DNA of 64,000 bases from Montifringilla adamsi (Eukaryota > Chordata > Aves > Passeriformes > Passeridae), in contig JAGGNK010008448.1 in assembly GCA_017590115.1 (NCBI GenBank), forward strand, positions 496,001 through 560,000, written 5' to 3'. Of the stretch, positions 13,901 through 28,900 are shown piece by piece (within the stretch, counting starts at the first letter, position 1; every line of letters starts with the position of its first letter). Both the position numbers and the translations under genes were made by a program. The notes below the pieces were generated by a model. The model was not told the origin of the DNA, ran no database searches, and worked only from the letters and a program-made list of their open reading frames with translations.

Positions 13901-16900
13901 AATAGAAATTAAACCCCGAAATCTAATGTTGATTCTTCCATGTTATGGAAGAATGAAACAGAAAGCAGTTTGCTAATGGCTGCACAAGGAAGGCAACTTC
14001 CTTAATGCTTTTTCATTCCTCTCTACAGGCAGCAGAACTTTCCCTCCCTCAAGTGGCCTGACACTCTCCTGCTGGTTCCTGGTTAGCAAGTTTGGTTTGG
14101 TGCACAGCAGCCACCCACTCCGCTTCCTTACTGTTGTGAGGCACATGTCAAGAACAGAGCAAGAATTTGTTTGCTTTTCTGTAAGCTTCTTCCCACAGGA
14201 CCTGTCTTTGGTCATTTCGACAGAAGAAATGGAATTCCAGCCACTTGGTAAGGTTCTTTTCAGTCAAGTGCAGTCCTCTTGTCATCTGGAATTTTTCATC
14301 AATAAATTTCCTTTTCTTTGAAGTACTCAGGATATTAATGAGATTTCTCTTCAGTTTTCTTCTTGAATCCAGTCATGATTGTAATTGTTGCCCTTGTTTA
14401 GTTTTTAAGTTTGCTGTAGGCATTGTGAAATACTGCAATATTCAATGGAAAATTTTTGTGTCACTTATATTGTGGAGTGCAGTTGTGGAGACTGGGCTTG
14501 AACCAGTCAGTTCTGTGTGACACTAAACAGGTTTGGAGAATAGGACTGAGGATTTGGGGAGTGATCTAGCTTCCTAATGAAACAATTAATTTCCTCTCCT
14601 TGCTTTCAGAATGTTTTCTATTATGCCAGTCTGTTAATATTGTTCCCTGTTGATATTTATCCCCTTTTCCTTATGAGTAGAGTAGGTACTTCAAATGAAA
14701 TGTGACTGAATATTCCAAAGGAGGTTGGAAATGAAGTGGAAATAGTATCTGGGACTTTTATGCACAGCTGACATTGTATGAGTGCTCTGATTACCTTAAA
14801 TAATGACAAAAATTCCAGCTTGCCTTTTTTCGTAAAAGCTACAAATTAATATGGAGACTTTTATCACTCATGGACCTGCTAGGAATTTTTTCTCTGTGCC
14901 AGCTAACTCTGTAAATACTCAGAGGGGTTCTCCTCTTAGTGAATATCTTGGGTTTGTCCTAGTTCAGGGTAGGTTTGCAGCACCAAGGCCGATAGCAGGT
15001 GTTATTTGGGAGAGTGACATGTTGTATGCTGGAGGCATCTTGAGAGCTGTGCAAGTTGTAGGTCCTGAAACAGACCTTGGGCAGTGTTTTAAAGACATTA
15101 GAAATAATAGCATCAAATCACACTCTACCCACAGAGTGTCATGCTCTTTCTGTCACATTTGAAAGTTGTGTTCCAGAGGCAGGTGAAGATGGGAAACTTT
15201 CTGTTCACTTATCCCTTTTTTTGCTGTTACAGATATTATGGAACCTGAGGCTGAGGTCCTAAATCCCTCCCCATTTCCAGGGCAAGTAAAGTTTGGCTGT
15301 GGTAAACTTCTGGTCACTAGCCAGTGGCATCATCTCACAGTGACAGTTGCTAAGGAAGCAAAGAAGAGCTGCATTGTGTCAGCGTATATAAATGGTCAGA
15401 TGCTTGGCTCTGCAAAGGTAAAGGTTCTCTGCATAGATCTTGTGCCTGACTTTTGCCTTGCATTGCTTTTCATTTCCATCTCCCAATGCACCTACCATGA
15501 CTTTTCAGTAATTATCTGGGAAACTCAAAGCATGGTGATTTACACATGTAACACGTGCCACTCTGCTGGGTGTGAATGGAGTTAGAAATCTGTACAAAAT
15601 AGGGTGTACCTGTGCTGCTTTTTAGAAGTGTGTTCTCAGCTTATAGTGATGCTTTGAACTAGCTCTCCTCCTCCTTCAGCATGTAGATAACCAGGGCAAT
15701 TTGTGTGGTGGTGCTCCTCTAGAGTTGAGGATAGCTAGCTTGCAAGCAGCTCAGGGTTATGTTGCTGAAATTCAGTTATACCCTTAGGTCAAAATTTTCT
15801 AAGTTTACTAGTGATTCAGAGGATTTATCAGTTTAAGCCCAAGATCTGCAGAGGTTGCCACCTATAAAAAGTACTTGACATCAAGGTGTGGCCAGAAAAC
15901 CCTAAATCAAGGATGACTTTGATTTAGGCTAAAATCTGCAAAGGTGATAAGTTACACAGAAGGTCTCCACTCTTTCTTTTCAAGAAAGCAAAAGTGGATT
16001 TCTTTTATCACAGAAAAATAAGCTGCTGTGAGTGGTCAGCTCTTTGCAAGAATCCAAAGGTGGGAGGAGTTTCCTCAGGCATCTTATCTGGTCATGTTTC
16101 AAGCTGTCCTCTTTCTCTTACACCCTTTGAACCAATCAGCCAGTGGTCTTTTTCCTCACTAGCACACTCAGCACTCAGGAACAGATAGGTGTTCCTCTGG
16201 GTTACTTGTTCAGTGTGTGAGATTATATAAATTCATGAGTTCATTGCTAATATTGGTGTACTGGCATTTCCCCTAATATGCAATTTCTTGTGATTTGTAT
16301 CACACAGCAGTCAATCCTCAGGTTGGATGAAATAGCAGGCAAAAGCAATCCAAATGCACCTGAAGGGTTCATAATCTACAAGATAAATGAGAATAGCCCC
16401 TGGTTTCTATTATTAATATCATCATGCTCCTGGTTTTGCAGTTAATCTCATACTATTTCAGATATCTGATTTTTTGATTTTGAATACAGTGTAGAAAATG
16501 CAGCCTGTTCTTTCTATTATATCTCTGGTTGGTGTGGCGGATTTTTCATTTTTGAGTAGAATCTTTTTATGAATTGAAACTTGTAACCTTGGTCTCCTTC
16601 TTTTTGTTCCCATATTTCAATTCAATCTCAGCACGTGCAAAGCTCATATGTGTGTTTTATTTTTCCCGTGTAAACACAACCTGTTTAATTCCAAATATTC
16701 TCTTTCCCATACTTGAGAAAAATCATCTGTCTTATAAGTGCCTTTTGGGACCTATATCCATTTCAAGAATGAAAATTTAATTTAATTTGACTTCCTTCAA
16801 ATGAGACTGAAAGTCATCAATAAAACTAGGCTTAAACATTGCAATTGATGAAAGTATTCACAATAAGTGTTTTTAACATTCAGTGAAACAGCTCATATGA

Positions 16901-19900
16901 ATAAAATAATCGTTTAGCAAACAAAAGATGGTCCCAGTGTTGGGTTCACTGATTAATGTAAGCCTTCATCTTCATATGTACAGTGAAGAAAAGATTGCCT
17001 AAGAAGTTAGAAATGGATGAAGGCTGTCAACACTACCAAAGGCTATTTTTTAGTTGGTGGAGCTGGAGTGGGGTGTGTTACTGTGCTGCATCAAGTCTAA
17101 TATTTATTCACTGAAGTGTCAACTCCTGCCTCTTAATATCGACCAGCCCTGTTTTCTAAATCTCAGTAGTCAGAGACCAGTAAATGCTTGGAGTCTCCCA
17201 CCCTAAAAACAAATTTTTAAAGACAGAGCTAAGCCCCAAAGTACAATATAGTTTCTCTCTACCAAAAAATCCCAACTACTTCCTGTTAGAGCTCTCTACA
17301 GTTAATTAAAACAATAGAATCACTTTAGGAGGCCAAATCGTAATTTTGGTACCAAAAATAAGTGGCCCTGTTTCCTAAACAATGTTAGCTCTACTGAAGC
17401 TTCCTGATGCAATTGGACAATTTACACTCTTCAAAAACTGCTTATTCTCCATTTATGCCAGTACAAAGCAACTGTAACTTGTCTTTCTGTGTTGAATGTC
17501 ACAATTGGGGTTGTGAAGTTAGGAAAGCAAAAATATGTCTGCAGTCAAGAGAGAGTTTTTCTTTGCCAATACTTGAAATTCTTTTGACTTTGTTTATGGA
17601 ACAAAAATTAGGCTTAAACATTCAAAATCCTTATTTTTACAGTGCTTCTTAAAGTCCAGTTTCTGAACAATAGTTGACAATTGTTGTGGTGGGTTGATCT
17701 TGGCTGGAATCCAGGTGCCCACCAAGCAGCTGTATCACTCCCCTTCCCAGCTGGACAGAGGAGAGAAAATAAGATGGAAAATGACTCGTATGTTGAGATA
17801 AGGCAGTTTATTAAAGCAGAAGTGAGTCTACATGTGCACAAGCAAAGAGAAAAAAATAAGTTTATTCTCTACCTCCCTACTCATTATTCTCTACTCCTAC
17901 TCATCAGTGAGTGCTGTTGAGCCACTTCCTGGGAAGCAGGGCTTCAGCCCATGGAGCAGTTGCTGTAGGAGGCAAGCATTATAAATAATTCCCTCCCTTC
18001 CTCCTCCTTTCCTTAGCTTGTATGTCTGTGTTGATGTTATATGGATTGCAATATCTCTGTTGTTAGTTTGGGTCAGCTGGCCTAGTTTTGTGCCCTCCCA
18101 GGATCTTGCCCACTCCCAGCCACTTGATGAGGGAAATGCTGAAGAGCCAGTGCTGATGCTGCCAGCTCTGCTCAGTAATAGCCAGAACGCTGGTGTGTTA
18201 TCAACCCCTTTTAGCTCCCGGTGCAGAGCACAGCACTGTGAGGGCTGCTGTGAGAAAAGGAGCTCCAGCTCAGCCAGGCCCAGTACAATTGTGTTGCACA
18301 GCTGAGACTTCCATCAGCAGAGAGGTGGCAGGCAGTACCTTGCAGGGACAAGACCCCAGGGCACCCTGAGTGCATTGGATCCTCTCAGTGAATTCCTTCT
18401 CTGTTGCAGATGCAGTATCTCCAGACTTTCCCAGGTAGCTGTATTTCCCTGGAACCCTCTTCCTTTATTGATGTCTACGGATACATAGCCACTCCTCGGA
18501 TCTGGAAACAGCCGTCCTCCTTGACCTGGCGCCTTGGTCCCACATACTTGTTGGAAGAAGCCATTTCTGTGGAAACCATAGAAGTTATTATTAAGCTTGG
18601 CCCTCAGTATTGTAGCAACTTCCAAGCGGTACAGTTTCAAGGTATGGGATAATTCTCATATCTGCCACTCTTTGTTTGTCAGGGCAGTGTTCTTTTTATT
18701 ATTGTAATCTTCTGTTAGTGTTCCAACTGTGTCTAGAGATGACTCTAAAAGTCTGGGAAACTGCATTACTGAATGTTGTACAAGACTGAAGTAAGATACA
18801 TGAGGATCTTGTAACATCCTGTGAATTGGAAAGAAGGGTAGGAATCAAGCAGCAGAGAGAGATGAAGAGTAAAGAGGGACAGTGCATCCTGAGTTGCAAG
18901 ATTGTGATTTCTGTTGGACAAACATTAAAGCAGAAGCTTTAAGTGAGACATTCTGCATTAACAGTGCTAACAGGGAAAAACAAAAGGCAGAAAGAGAAGT
19001 ATAGAGTTTAACTGCAAATGCGTGCAGAATAGGAGAGAGGGGCAGGGGAGTAAGTTACATTCCATTTAATGAAGAGGCTTTTTCATTGAAGTATGCTGTT
19101 AGCTTCAATTATTAAACAGACAGACAAAACATTTCAGTTATTGATTACTGTTTGTTCAACAAGTAGTGCATCCCCTCCGTGCTAGAGCTTGGGATGAAAT
19201 GGGATGGTCATTTCTCATTTGAAAACAGCAAAATAATCTTTCTTAGTGATACTCCAGCCTAAAAGAATGTAAAAAGACTGGCTGAGAATACTCCTTCAGA
19301 CAGAATGCTGTCGATCTACACAAAAAGCTGCAAATCAGGTATGGGATGGGGTTGTTGAGAGAGAAATAGTGTCAAAGTACAGCTCTGAAATAAAAACATT
19401 ACCTGTAGGAGTCAGAAGGATTTGATATTTTAAATCATTGAGTCTTTATGTAGTCTGGGAGACTTGTTTTCTGCATAGTTCTTCCCAGATGGACTTCAGT
19501 ACTAACCACAGGTTGTGGCCATGCGACTCTAGTGGTGCTCTGTTTAGGGGAGATCACTGAGCAACTTATGTGATCTCCTAATTGTGAAATGATCTCACTC
19601 TCCCTGCACTCTCCCTATTTCCATCAAAACATCCAAAGGAACTTAGGCAAATGGAAATTTTGACTTTAAAAAAGCTTTACACAATCCCTCCAAATACTAC
19701 AGTTAGGTTTTTTTCCTTAAAACGGGTTTATGACCTTGTTGCAAACAGCAGTGGGAATGTTTGGCAGTGTTGTGTCCTGTCTCCCCACTATCTCATTGTT
19801 TCTTGCTAATCAGCTGCAGTTGTACAGAGGCTTAGTCTGCAGACCAAGTCCTGCTGGAAGGGAAATGGTGACACAGTCTTGAGGCATTTTATTTATAGTT

Positions 19901-22900
19901 AATCTTCATGTGGTGTGTGAACTAATTTTTTTGCCTAAAAGGGCTGTGTTACCAGCACTAGTATACAGTTTTGTAAGTCAGTCTATAAAACTGTCAAAAA
20001 TACAAGATTTTATTTTTTTTAAAATAAAGATACATATAGTATTTTCAAGTGTGAGAATGAATAGGAAATTCTTTAAAGAAATGCATAAGAAAAGCATACC
20101 TGCTGAACCTGAGACTTTTAAGAAGCTTCCCAAATGTTGTGAGTTGGCAGCTCTGAACATTTACCTCTGCTCTCATTACACACAAATCTTTTCTTTGAGT
20201 ACCCCGATAAAGTTCCCAGAAACAGAGGAGGCCTCTGAAATGTTTTCTATGTTCAGAAAGTTTGTTTATACTGTGTGGACAGAGAGAGAGGTTTATTATG
20301 GACATTTCTGAGCTTCATGAGATGTTATGAGAGGGTATAAAATCAAGGCAAAGCAGTTACCAGAGGACACAGCCATGCACTGGTGATGCAAGCTGCCATG
20401 GCCTGTGTTGCAAAGGGTGAATGCTTTTTCCTGGTTATAGTTAAGACAAAGTAAAATTATTTCATAAACATCAGCTTCCTCCAGTTATTTTTTCACCTGT
20501 CTTGCATATTGAACAGCAAAGTTCCTTCAGACATTCACAGTCTTTCTTGTTTTAGGTGAGGACCAGAGCAGTGATCGTATCATCGCACCTCTGGTGGCAG
20601 AAGATAAGATTTCTTTTGGAATCAATGCTGTGTGCTCATCTCTCACTACAGTCCAAGATATAAAGAGCTCTTACAATGAAGTGGATGGTCGACTGATTGC
20701 CAAAGAGGTCACAAATTTCCCTTTCTTAAACAAGAAATTTTCTCTGGCTTCTAATCAGTTTCTTAGAGCCAAATTTCTGACTTCGTCTTACCTGTGTACC
20801 TTCAGATATTTTTTTTAACTTCTTTTTCCATTCCTTAACTTTATTCTACTCATAGGTTAATTTCACCTATGGAGAGGAATAGATTGGACAGTGTGAGCAC
20901 AATGTTAAAAACATTCTTTGAAACAGGAACAGAAGCCATAATTTTCAGGTTTTATGATCATTGGTTTCAGTCTGTGTTTTCTTAATGCCCTCACAAGGAC
21001 TTTTCACATGGTATTCTATTGTTCTTGCTAATACCAGGTCTATTGATATATGAAAGTAGTGGCATTGTGGGATGTTGTTGGTGGGTGAATATTTCTCCTT
21101 ACAATCAACCTTTTATTAAAAAAAGATGGTTTTCATGGTTTAAAATTATTAAAATAATTTAGAGTATTAGAGCATGCATTTTTTAGTGTCCCTGATACCA
21201 GCAAAGTTTTTCCTAAAGTGCCTTTTATCTGTTTTAGATTGGGATTAATTCTCGGGACAGTTCAACTCCAATATTCCTAGCTAAGAATATTGCTGGACAC
21301 CTCTCAGGTTCCTTGCGGACCATTGGGTCAGTTGCTGTGGGCCAATATGGTAAATCCACTTGTCTTTATGTTTAATATTCTTTTAAGAGTGTAGGTTTTT
21401 TTTCTGTCCAGTAATAGATGAAGTCTGTGTAACTCCCTGGGAGAGTAACACTGCAATTTCCTAGGGTTAAGAGTGTTCCAGTCCTCCCCAGCAGCCACCA
21501 GCCTGAACTTTATTGGAGGCCCTGCCATTCTCCTGGGTCTCATTGCTATGGCCCGTGACGACCACACCATGTATGCAGCTGTCAAAGTCCTGAACTCCAT
21601 CCTCAACAGTAGTCCCTTGAGTGGAAAACTGATGAGGCACATCCATGGATACCAGGTAGACACTCTTTTGTTCATTCATTCTGGTTATAGTCTTTCCCTT
21701 GTAGACATTTATCCCCAGATCAGTCAATGGGAATGAACCAAACACATCCTGACTATAGCCACTTGTGGCTGGAACTTAGCAAGTTAGGAGGGGGATATAG
21801 GATAGTGCTCTGTCTCCTGTGCTTACAGTCCCTGGGAACCTCTGTAAGAGTTTTCTGCTGAAGGAAACGTGAGGACAGGTGGCCCTTGGTCAGACATGAT
21901 TTAATAAACTAAATAAGCCAGAGCAGCAGATTTGTGACTGACCCACTCTTCACCTTTTACCAACACACTTGATCCCACATACAAAAGACCACTTCTCAGG
22001 CAGCTTTTCTTCCTCCCCTTGGCTCACACAGCCTAAGATTCCTCTTTACAGACTGCCAGTGTAGGGCTGACAATGGATCGCTACAGCTCAGTCTTCACAA
22101 TGTATGAGGAATTGTGCTGATATAAACAAGTGCTGCCTGAATTGCATTGATTAGGTCTGTCCCAAATTAATCTTTAAACCTGAAAGCTATGCAGATTGAA
22201 GATTTTGGCTGTATGTAAATTCTATATATGTAATATTGGATGGATTGAGGCTCAAATATGAAGTTTCAGTTTAGTATCATTTACTTTGTGCTGAGTAGGT
22301 GAAACAGAGAACTCTGAAGGAAAAGAGAAGACTCTTTAATATAGAAGGTTCCAAACAAGACCCTCAACATTAGGGTTTCATTAATGAATTATTATAAAAT
22401 TTCCATTTTTCCAACATGTAAATTGTTCCCAAATTGATCGCAATTTATATGAATATATTTACCTTACTTAGGATTGGGCAAGCAATATCTTTCTTGTAGG
22501 TCAATGCCTGTCTTTGTATTGTGTATGAGCTGTTCCTTTTGATTTTTTGCTACATAGTGTTCTCTCCATGTTAATAAATGTGTCTTGATATGTATTTTAA
22601 AATTAATTTCTATTTTTCCCAACCTGTTCAAAATGTAATGGCTTTCTGAACATTCTTCTCACAGTATGGAGAAATTGTTGGATAATCAAAGGTAGGCTCA
22701 GTCGAGAAACTGACAAAGTTTCATAAATGTGTTTCATCTGGGGAGGTAAAAATTAGTATTTTTTAAATTAACACCATTTGTAAGCAATTAAGAATACATC
22801 CATGAAGAATAGCATAGAACACCTACCGTGGTTATTTACAGTTATATTTGTCTGTTGCTTTTTTAAAATTACATTCAACATAATATGGCACATATTTTCC

Positions 22901-25900
22901 TCCTGTTCAATGCCACAGAGCTGCCAAGATCCTTCAAAAATTCATCCTTACACTTCCCGCACAAAATTTTATATCTGGACTGAAATATTCATTTTCTTCA
23001 TGATGTTTATGCAAAATGCATGCATGCATGACTGCTATATCTGATTAAACTATATGTTGGTCTTGAATTAAATACAGATTTTTACTTGGCAGATACTTAT
23101 TCAGTCTTCTCTTTTCAGTTGCTGAGCTATCTATTGAAGAGGAAAACTCAGCTGCTAAACAACAGGATTTTACAGTTAATGTTCTCCCTAGTGGGCACAG
23201 CTGAGCTGGGCTTTGAGTCTTCTGTCATCAAGAACTATAGTGCATTCCAGTATGTTCTCTGCAACTTTGAGGTAAAACTGTTCATGTTACTCTGTGGGTT
23301 TGGCAGTATTAAAGATGGTTTTTTAATACAAGATTTGTTTTGTTCATAGCATCTCCCGGATTCAGTATTTGTGTGTTGTGCATTATCACACTGTGGGCCC
23401 CCCAGGTCTGCAGGAACACTCCCAGAGGGTCTGCTCCTCAGGGCTGGAACTGCAGCTACAGCTCCCTGAACTGTAGTGCCTGCAGGCTGCATTACAGAAA
23501 CACTCAAAGTTTATAATGTTTTCCTCCCCAAACCAGTTTTAACTGTTGCTCTGATGCAGCTACTGCTCTCACAGCTCAGCAGAGCAGTAAAACCTCTGCT
23601 TTCCTCTGTCTTTCAGCTTTGGATGAAAGCACCAGAAAATCTTGACCTTGCTCTTCTTTCCCATCTTGTGGAGATCTTGCAGTCCTCCAGGTATAAACTT
23701 GTGTTTGAATCAGAAACCTGTAGGACAAACTCATCTGTAACCTGAAACTGGAACTCTAAGGTGGATATGAAGGGTCTAATCCCAGCTGGAATCAGAGGAT
23801 TCTGGGGGTGAATCATTCCTGTATTGCTTTTTCAAGCCTGGACTTAGTGATTTGATCAGCCCCTAAGATGACTTTGGGGCCAGTCTGGGAAAAGATATCT
23901 GGTTACCTGGTTCAAGTGGAACCACTGATGTACAATGCAAGTTTAAGTATCTGCTGGGGAGGGGAAATCTTAATGTTTGACTATGAAATAATTTTTAAAA
24001 GTATATTATTGGAATTGTGTTTAAAATCAAAACACAACCCTTTTATCTATATTCTTCATCATCTGGACTGGAGCTAAATGTATCTAAAGAGACAAAGCAT
24101 GGCAGAGGGACTGAGTAAAGCTAGATTCCTGCTTTTTGGTAGCAGAAAGCTCTGTGCAGAGCTGTCTGGTTCCCCTTGCTAAGTTTCAGAGTAATAGCAT
24201 GTTTTGCTACCAACTCACTGCTTGAATATGCAATAATGTTTTCTTTGAGCTTGTTGGAATGCAGCAGTTTCTGGGGGAGAGGGCAGAGGAGAAGAGGAGA
24301 ATACAAAGTAGTCTTCTGATCGCCATCACTGACACCTGTTCAATTTGTCTGACAGTGTTTGAAATGTTATAAAGACAGTATTAGAAGCCAAAAGTGCAAA
24401 GTATCAGTGCAACCTGAGAATCCTTTTAGCTGAAACTGCAAATTTGGTCACTTCCAATAGAAGCTTTTAATAGTCCCTGTGCTTTTTTTACAGAGATGCA
24501 TGTCAGAATATTGCAATTGCCTACCAGGTGCAAATGGTGCCCAAGCTTCTTTTCCTTTTCAATGATCCTGAAATCAGCAGCTCCAAGATCACCATGATCT
24601 GCACTATCCTGTCCCATCTCTTGCAAGGATACTTTAATACAAGGGATGTTCTCAGGTAACCCTCAAGGTCTATAGCTTTTCCTCAGATTGAAGATGAGCT
24701 GTACTTCTGCTAGTGTTGGAGAGAGCTCGACAGTATAGCTTCCCTCACCTTGTCTTTGGTGGAACACCAGGTCTTTGGCAACTGCAGTATCCCCTGGTGA
24801 AAAACTGATGAAAAACTTTTTTCATTCACTCCAACCTTATAATTGTGTGAAGGTAAATTGGGTGATGACTTTTATAATGGTGGCACAGACAGTTCTGTAG
24901 GTGTGACTGGGTTTACTGAGGGGAGACCTCACTTCAGTTACAACTTCCTACTGAGGGGAAGAGGAGGGCCAGACACTGACCTAATTCTCTGTGGTCACCA
25001 GTGACAGGACCTGAGGGAATGGCCTGAAGTTGTCAGGGGAGGTTTAGGCTGGATATTAGAAAAAGGCTCTTCCCCCAGAGGGTGGTCAAGCACTGGAACA
25101 GGTTTTCCAGGGAAGTGGTGACAGCACCAAGGCTGACAGAGATCAAGAAGTGTTTGGACAATGCTCTTGGGCACATGGTGTGACTTGGGGTGTCCTGCTG
25201 AGGGCCAGGAGTTGGGTTTTGGTGATCCTTGTGATCCAACACAGCACAGTCTATGACCTTTTAATTACTTCCTAATTTATGAAGTTTTCATCCTATCTCT
25301 GAAGTGGCTAGAATTTCTAATGGTGGTTGTTAAGTCACTGTTAACCAGTATGCAGCTTTGCATATATTCTCCAAGTTAATATCTTTCTGTTGACCACAAC
25401 TGCTTCATTCTTTCTCTGCAAGGATTGGATTGTTCCTTGTTTACACCTTGAAACCTTCTTCTGTGGATGAAAATCAGATTTACCTGGATAGTGTGGCTGA
25501 GAGGCCCACTGAAGGTGAGGGGCTGCCTTTGGAATAAGTGTTGTGATAGTTTAACTAGAGTATTTCCCTTCTTCCCCAGGACCTGATGATCCCTAATTGC
25601 AATATTAGTGCATCTGTCTTTTGTGGCAGGAAGAGGTAAATTTCAAATTTCTTCATATAGAGAGGGACAGGTTGCACTGAGGTTACCCTTTGTTCTCTCT
25701 CTGCCAATAAACCAGCAGTACTTTCACTGGATTGTCCAGAGCCAACGCAATGCTGGATTTCAGGTATACACAGAGAGGAAGGACATTAAATTGAAATTGC
25801 CCCAAACCTACCTACTGGGCTGTTACAAGGAATAAAATTTCAATGGGCATCCTGGATTTTCTGTGAAGCCTTTACTACACTTACAGTTGTAGCAAATAAT

Positions 25901-28900
25901 AATGCAGAGATCTGCACCTCTTAAAGTAGCTGTGTATTTGTCAGGTTCACGTGGAGGAACATCCAGTCATTTGGCCCTTTCACTGGGATCTTTCAGTTGG
26001 AGCTTTACTGTTACTGCACCTCTAAACAACAGATCACATTAAGGTGACAGTGGTAACTGCAGTTTGTATATAGACATCTCAGCTAGGCAGTATAAGTCAG
26101 ATTGCCTGTTTACATTTCCCTCTCTAGTTAACCTGAGATTGATTCCTCTGAGATATTGTTCAACATGCAGTCTGGATGAGTTTTAAATAACTCTAAGGAG
26201 AGGACTTGGGCAATGTAAGCGCTGGTTGTTTCTTATGTTAGCAGGAATGCTTATGTCTAAAATTTGATGTCTGCATCTTTTTACTTTGTAAAAACCAGAT
26301 ATAAGTACTTCTACAGGGATAATTGAGTGCAAACAAAATTGTTCATCAAACAGTGGAACATCTTTTGTCTCTTCCTTACTCTTTATTGCTTTCTGATATT
26401 TGTAGCCTTAAACCAAACATCTGGAAAGACAATCTGTCTTCGAAACCAGCTACTGAAGATGCTGTTAGATGTAATACGCTCAGACAAACTTCAGCTGTCC
26501 TCTGAGTAAGTAGAAATGTTTAGGAATTCAAGTGTCTCCGTCTTCCAGATTTTTCATCATCCTGGTGCTTAACCAGGACTCAACACACTGATACTATTTG
26601 AATTTCAACAAATACTAAGCAAAAGCAGACTGGATTGAGAGAGACCTTTTTGTCAGTGTTTTATCTGGCATTCACACAGCTGTGTGGTCTGATCACACAT
26701 CTGATACCTGTTTTAGGAAAAGTCTCATGTTTTCTGAAAATACAGTGAAGGGGGAACTTGGATGTTGATGTTTCTGCTGCATAGCAGGAGATGAAGAAAT
26801 CCCATCTTTCTCTGAAAATCAAGTCAGTCTAATGTGGGAATACTTGCACCACTCTATCGTAGCCATGAGAATGCCATTATTATAACTCTACCTTTCGTAA
26901 CTGAAATACAGATTTCATACTGCTGGGAGCTGTAATTGTGCATTTTCATTAGATAGCACATCTTGGACTTGAAAATTTAAACCAGAATTTTGAATTTCAT
27001 AGCTTGAAAGAACTGGTCTCTGATGTAGTTTGCCTCATTTATTGATACACACTCTCAGAAGGGGCTTCATATTAATGAACTGTTTTGCCTGACAGTAATA
27101 GAAGGTTAGATGTAGCAGGAATTGAATGACTTCAGCTGTGTGGATGAGCCTGTTGTTACATCTTTGTGATTCTCTAAAGGTACACCTTTAATGAGATTTT
27201 TTTTTCCAGAGAAAAACGAGGTTCTAAATCACTTCAAGATAATTTACTATAATATCTCCTTTCTGTCTTCCATCATGTTTCCTTCCATGTGTTTTCATTT
27301 AACTGTTTGTCCTAGGGAAAAAGAAAAGACATTTTTGGCACTGGGGCCAGACTGGTTTCTGCTGTTCACACAGAGCTACCTGCACTTCAGCACAGTTGTC
27401 CTGGGAATCAAACTCCTCCTGTGCTTCCTCCACAATCGTTTGCTGCTGAACAAGTTCAAGGAGGGGATAGTGGCTGGGCGTTGGCTGGAAAACAGCTCTG
27501 CAGGGTTGAACATTCTAATGGGTATGTGTTGGTTTAACGTTCCCAAAACACTGCCTTGATCCAGCTCAGTGACAGAAGACCACTGTGTACATGATAGAAG
27601 AATTCCCACTGATCTCAGTAGACCAAGAGTCTAAATTACTTTCTAGGGCAAACTTGTCCTGGTCCTTCAGAATTTCTGTGCTGAAAAGTGGAATGTAGTA
27701 CTTCTCCCTTGCAGTAACTAGCAACTCTGATCAGCATCTGCAGGGAGATGGGCCTTTTTGTGTTGCACAAAATCAGGCGACTTGATAAGCCTGTAAGGTG
27801 TTCAGATGTCAACTTGTGCTCTGAAAATTTTGTTTCTTAAAGATTTGTTCAGCCTGCTTTTTGGTAATTAGACCTGGGGTTCTGAGAAAGGGAGGAGAAA
27901 GAAAGAAGAATAATTCAGGGAGAAAGCCCTTTAACAAAAATGATAGTGGGAAAAATTGTAATCTGTTAGTCTGGACGTGTTTTCTAAAGTGTTGATACTG
28001 CAGCCTAGCAGACTACTGAGTGTTCTGGGACAGAGACAAATGAGGATAAAGGTATCCTTCTGCTATCAATAATCCTTCTGCTGACATGACATTTATTTTT
28101 AGACACTTTTGTTTTCTTTTCCTTTAAAGACAATTTAAAAAGTCATCCTCCAGTACCTGACAATGGCTACTTCTTAATTTTTGGATTTTCTGTATTGCAA
28201 AGATGTCTGACTGATCATGTTCACATCCCTGAGATCTACTTGGTTGTGGCAGAGCTCTTTCTGGCCACTCCACAGTCTGAACCACCTGAAGCAGTCAAGG
28301 TATGAAAAAAAAAAAAAATTAGCAGACAAGCACCTGAAGCTGCTATTGCATTACTATTTTGACATTTTATGCCCTTTTCCGTGAGAGTATTCTCAGGTAT
28401 GTGAACCCTACTTGGGTTTTGTAGTAATAAAAACTATTCATATTTTTTAATTAAGTTAATTAATTTTTATTTAAGAAAATTTATGTTCAGAACAGCCTTG
28501 TTCATGCAGGTGTTAAATGTTACAAATTTAATAGGAGAGGAAGAAGCTGCTGGAGGCAGACACATGTTGGTTGTGTTCTGATGTAGAGAGAGCAGGAATT
28601 GTTCTTGATGTATCATATGCAATTCCCATCTCTTAATGAACTCTCTTTCCTCCTGTGTAGAAAGATCTTGAGTCTATGTTGCAGTGGATCTTGCAGCACC
28701 ACCTTAGAGAGAATGTCCTCAAGTTTGGGTTGTGTGCAGAGGCAGCTGTGTTACTGCTGGAAATGGTTAGATTCACTGTGGACAAGGTAAGTGTTTCATT
28801 GCAAGGACAGGGCAGTGTGAATGGCCGAATAAAGAGCCCAGGTGTGACAGGTGCTGGTGGCAGCCTTTACCTGTAGTCCCTAATCCTGCTCTGCCCTCAG

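Larger units (their letters stand above)
15418..18409 (+). other. WDFY4: WDFY4 intron 8 (3.0 kb) with solo LTR
   Basis: GTAAAG to GTTGCAG. The 3' fifth is occupied by a solo LTR at 17685-18287, which ends only 122 bp before exon 9. No other feature seen in 15418-17679. Confidence 0.75.

Noticed and set aside
19910..20311. 133-codon open frame in intron 9
   Set aside because: No acceptor or donor with fitting phase, no recognisable motif, and opposite-strand frames of similar length overlap it.
27211..27315. Possible earlier start of exon 18 after TTTTTTTTTCCAG at about 27198-27210
   Set aside because: It is a good pyrimidine tract, but the added sequence has no family match. The acceptor at 27315 gives exact continuity ([15 protein letters not shown]) as in WDFY3.
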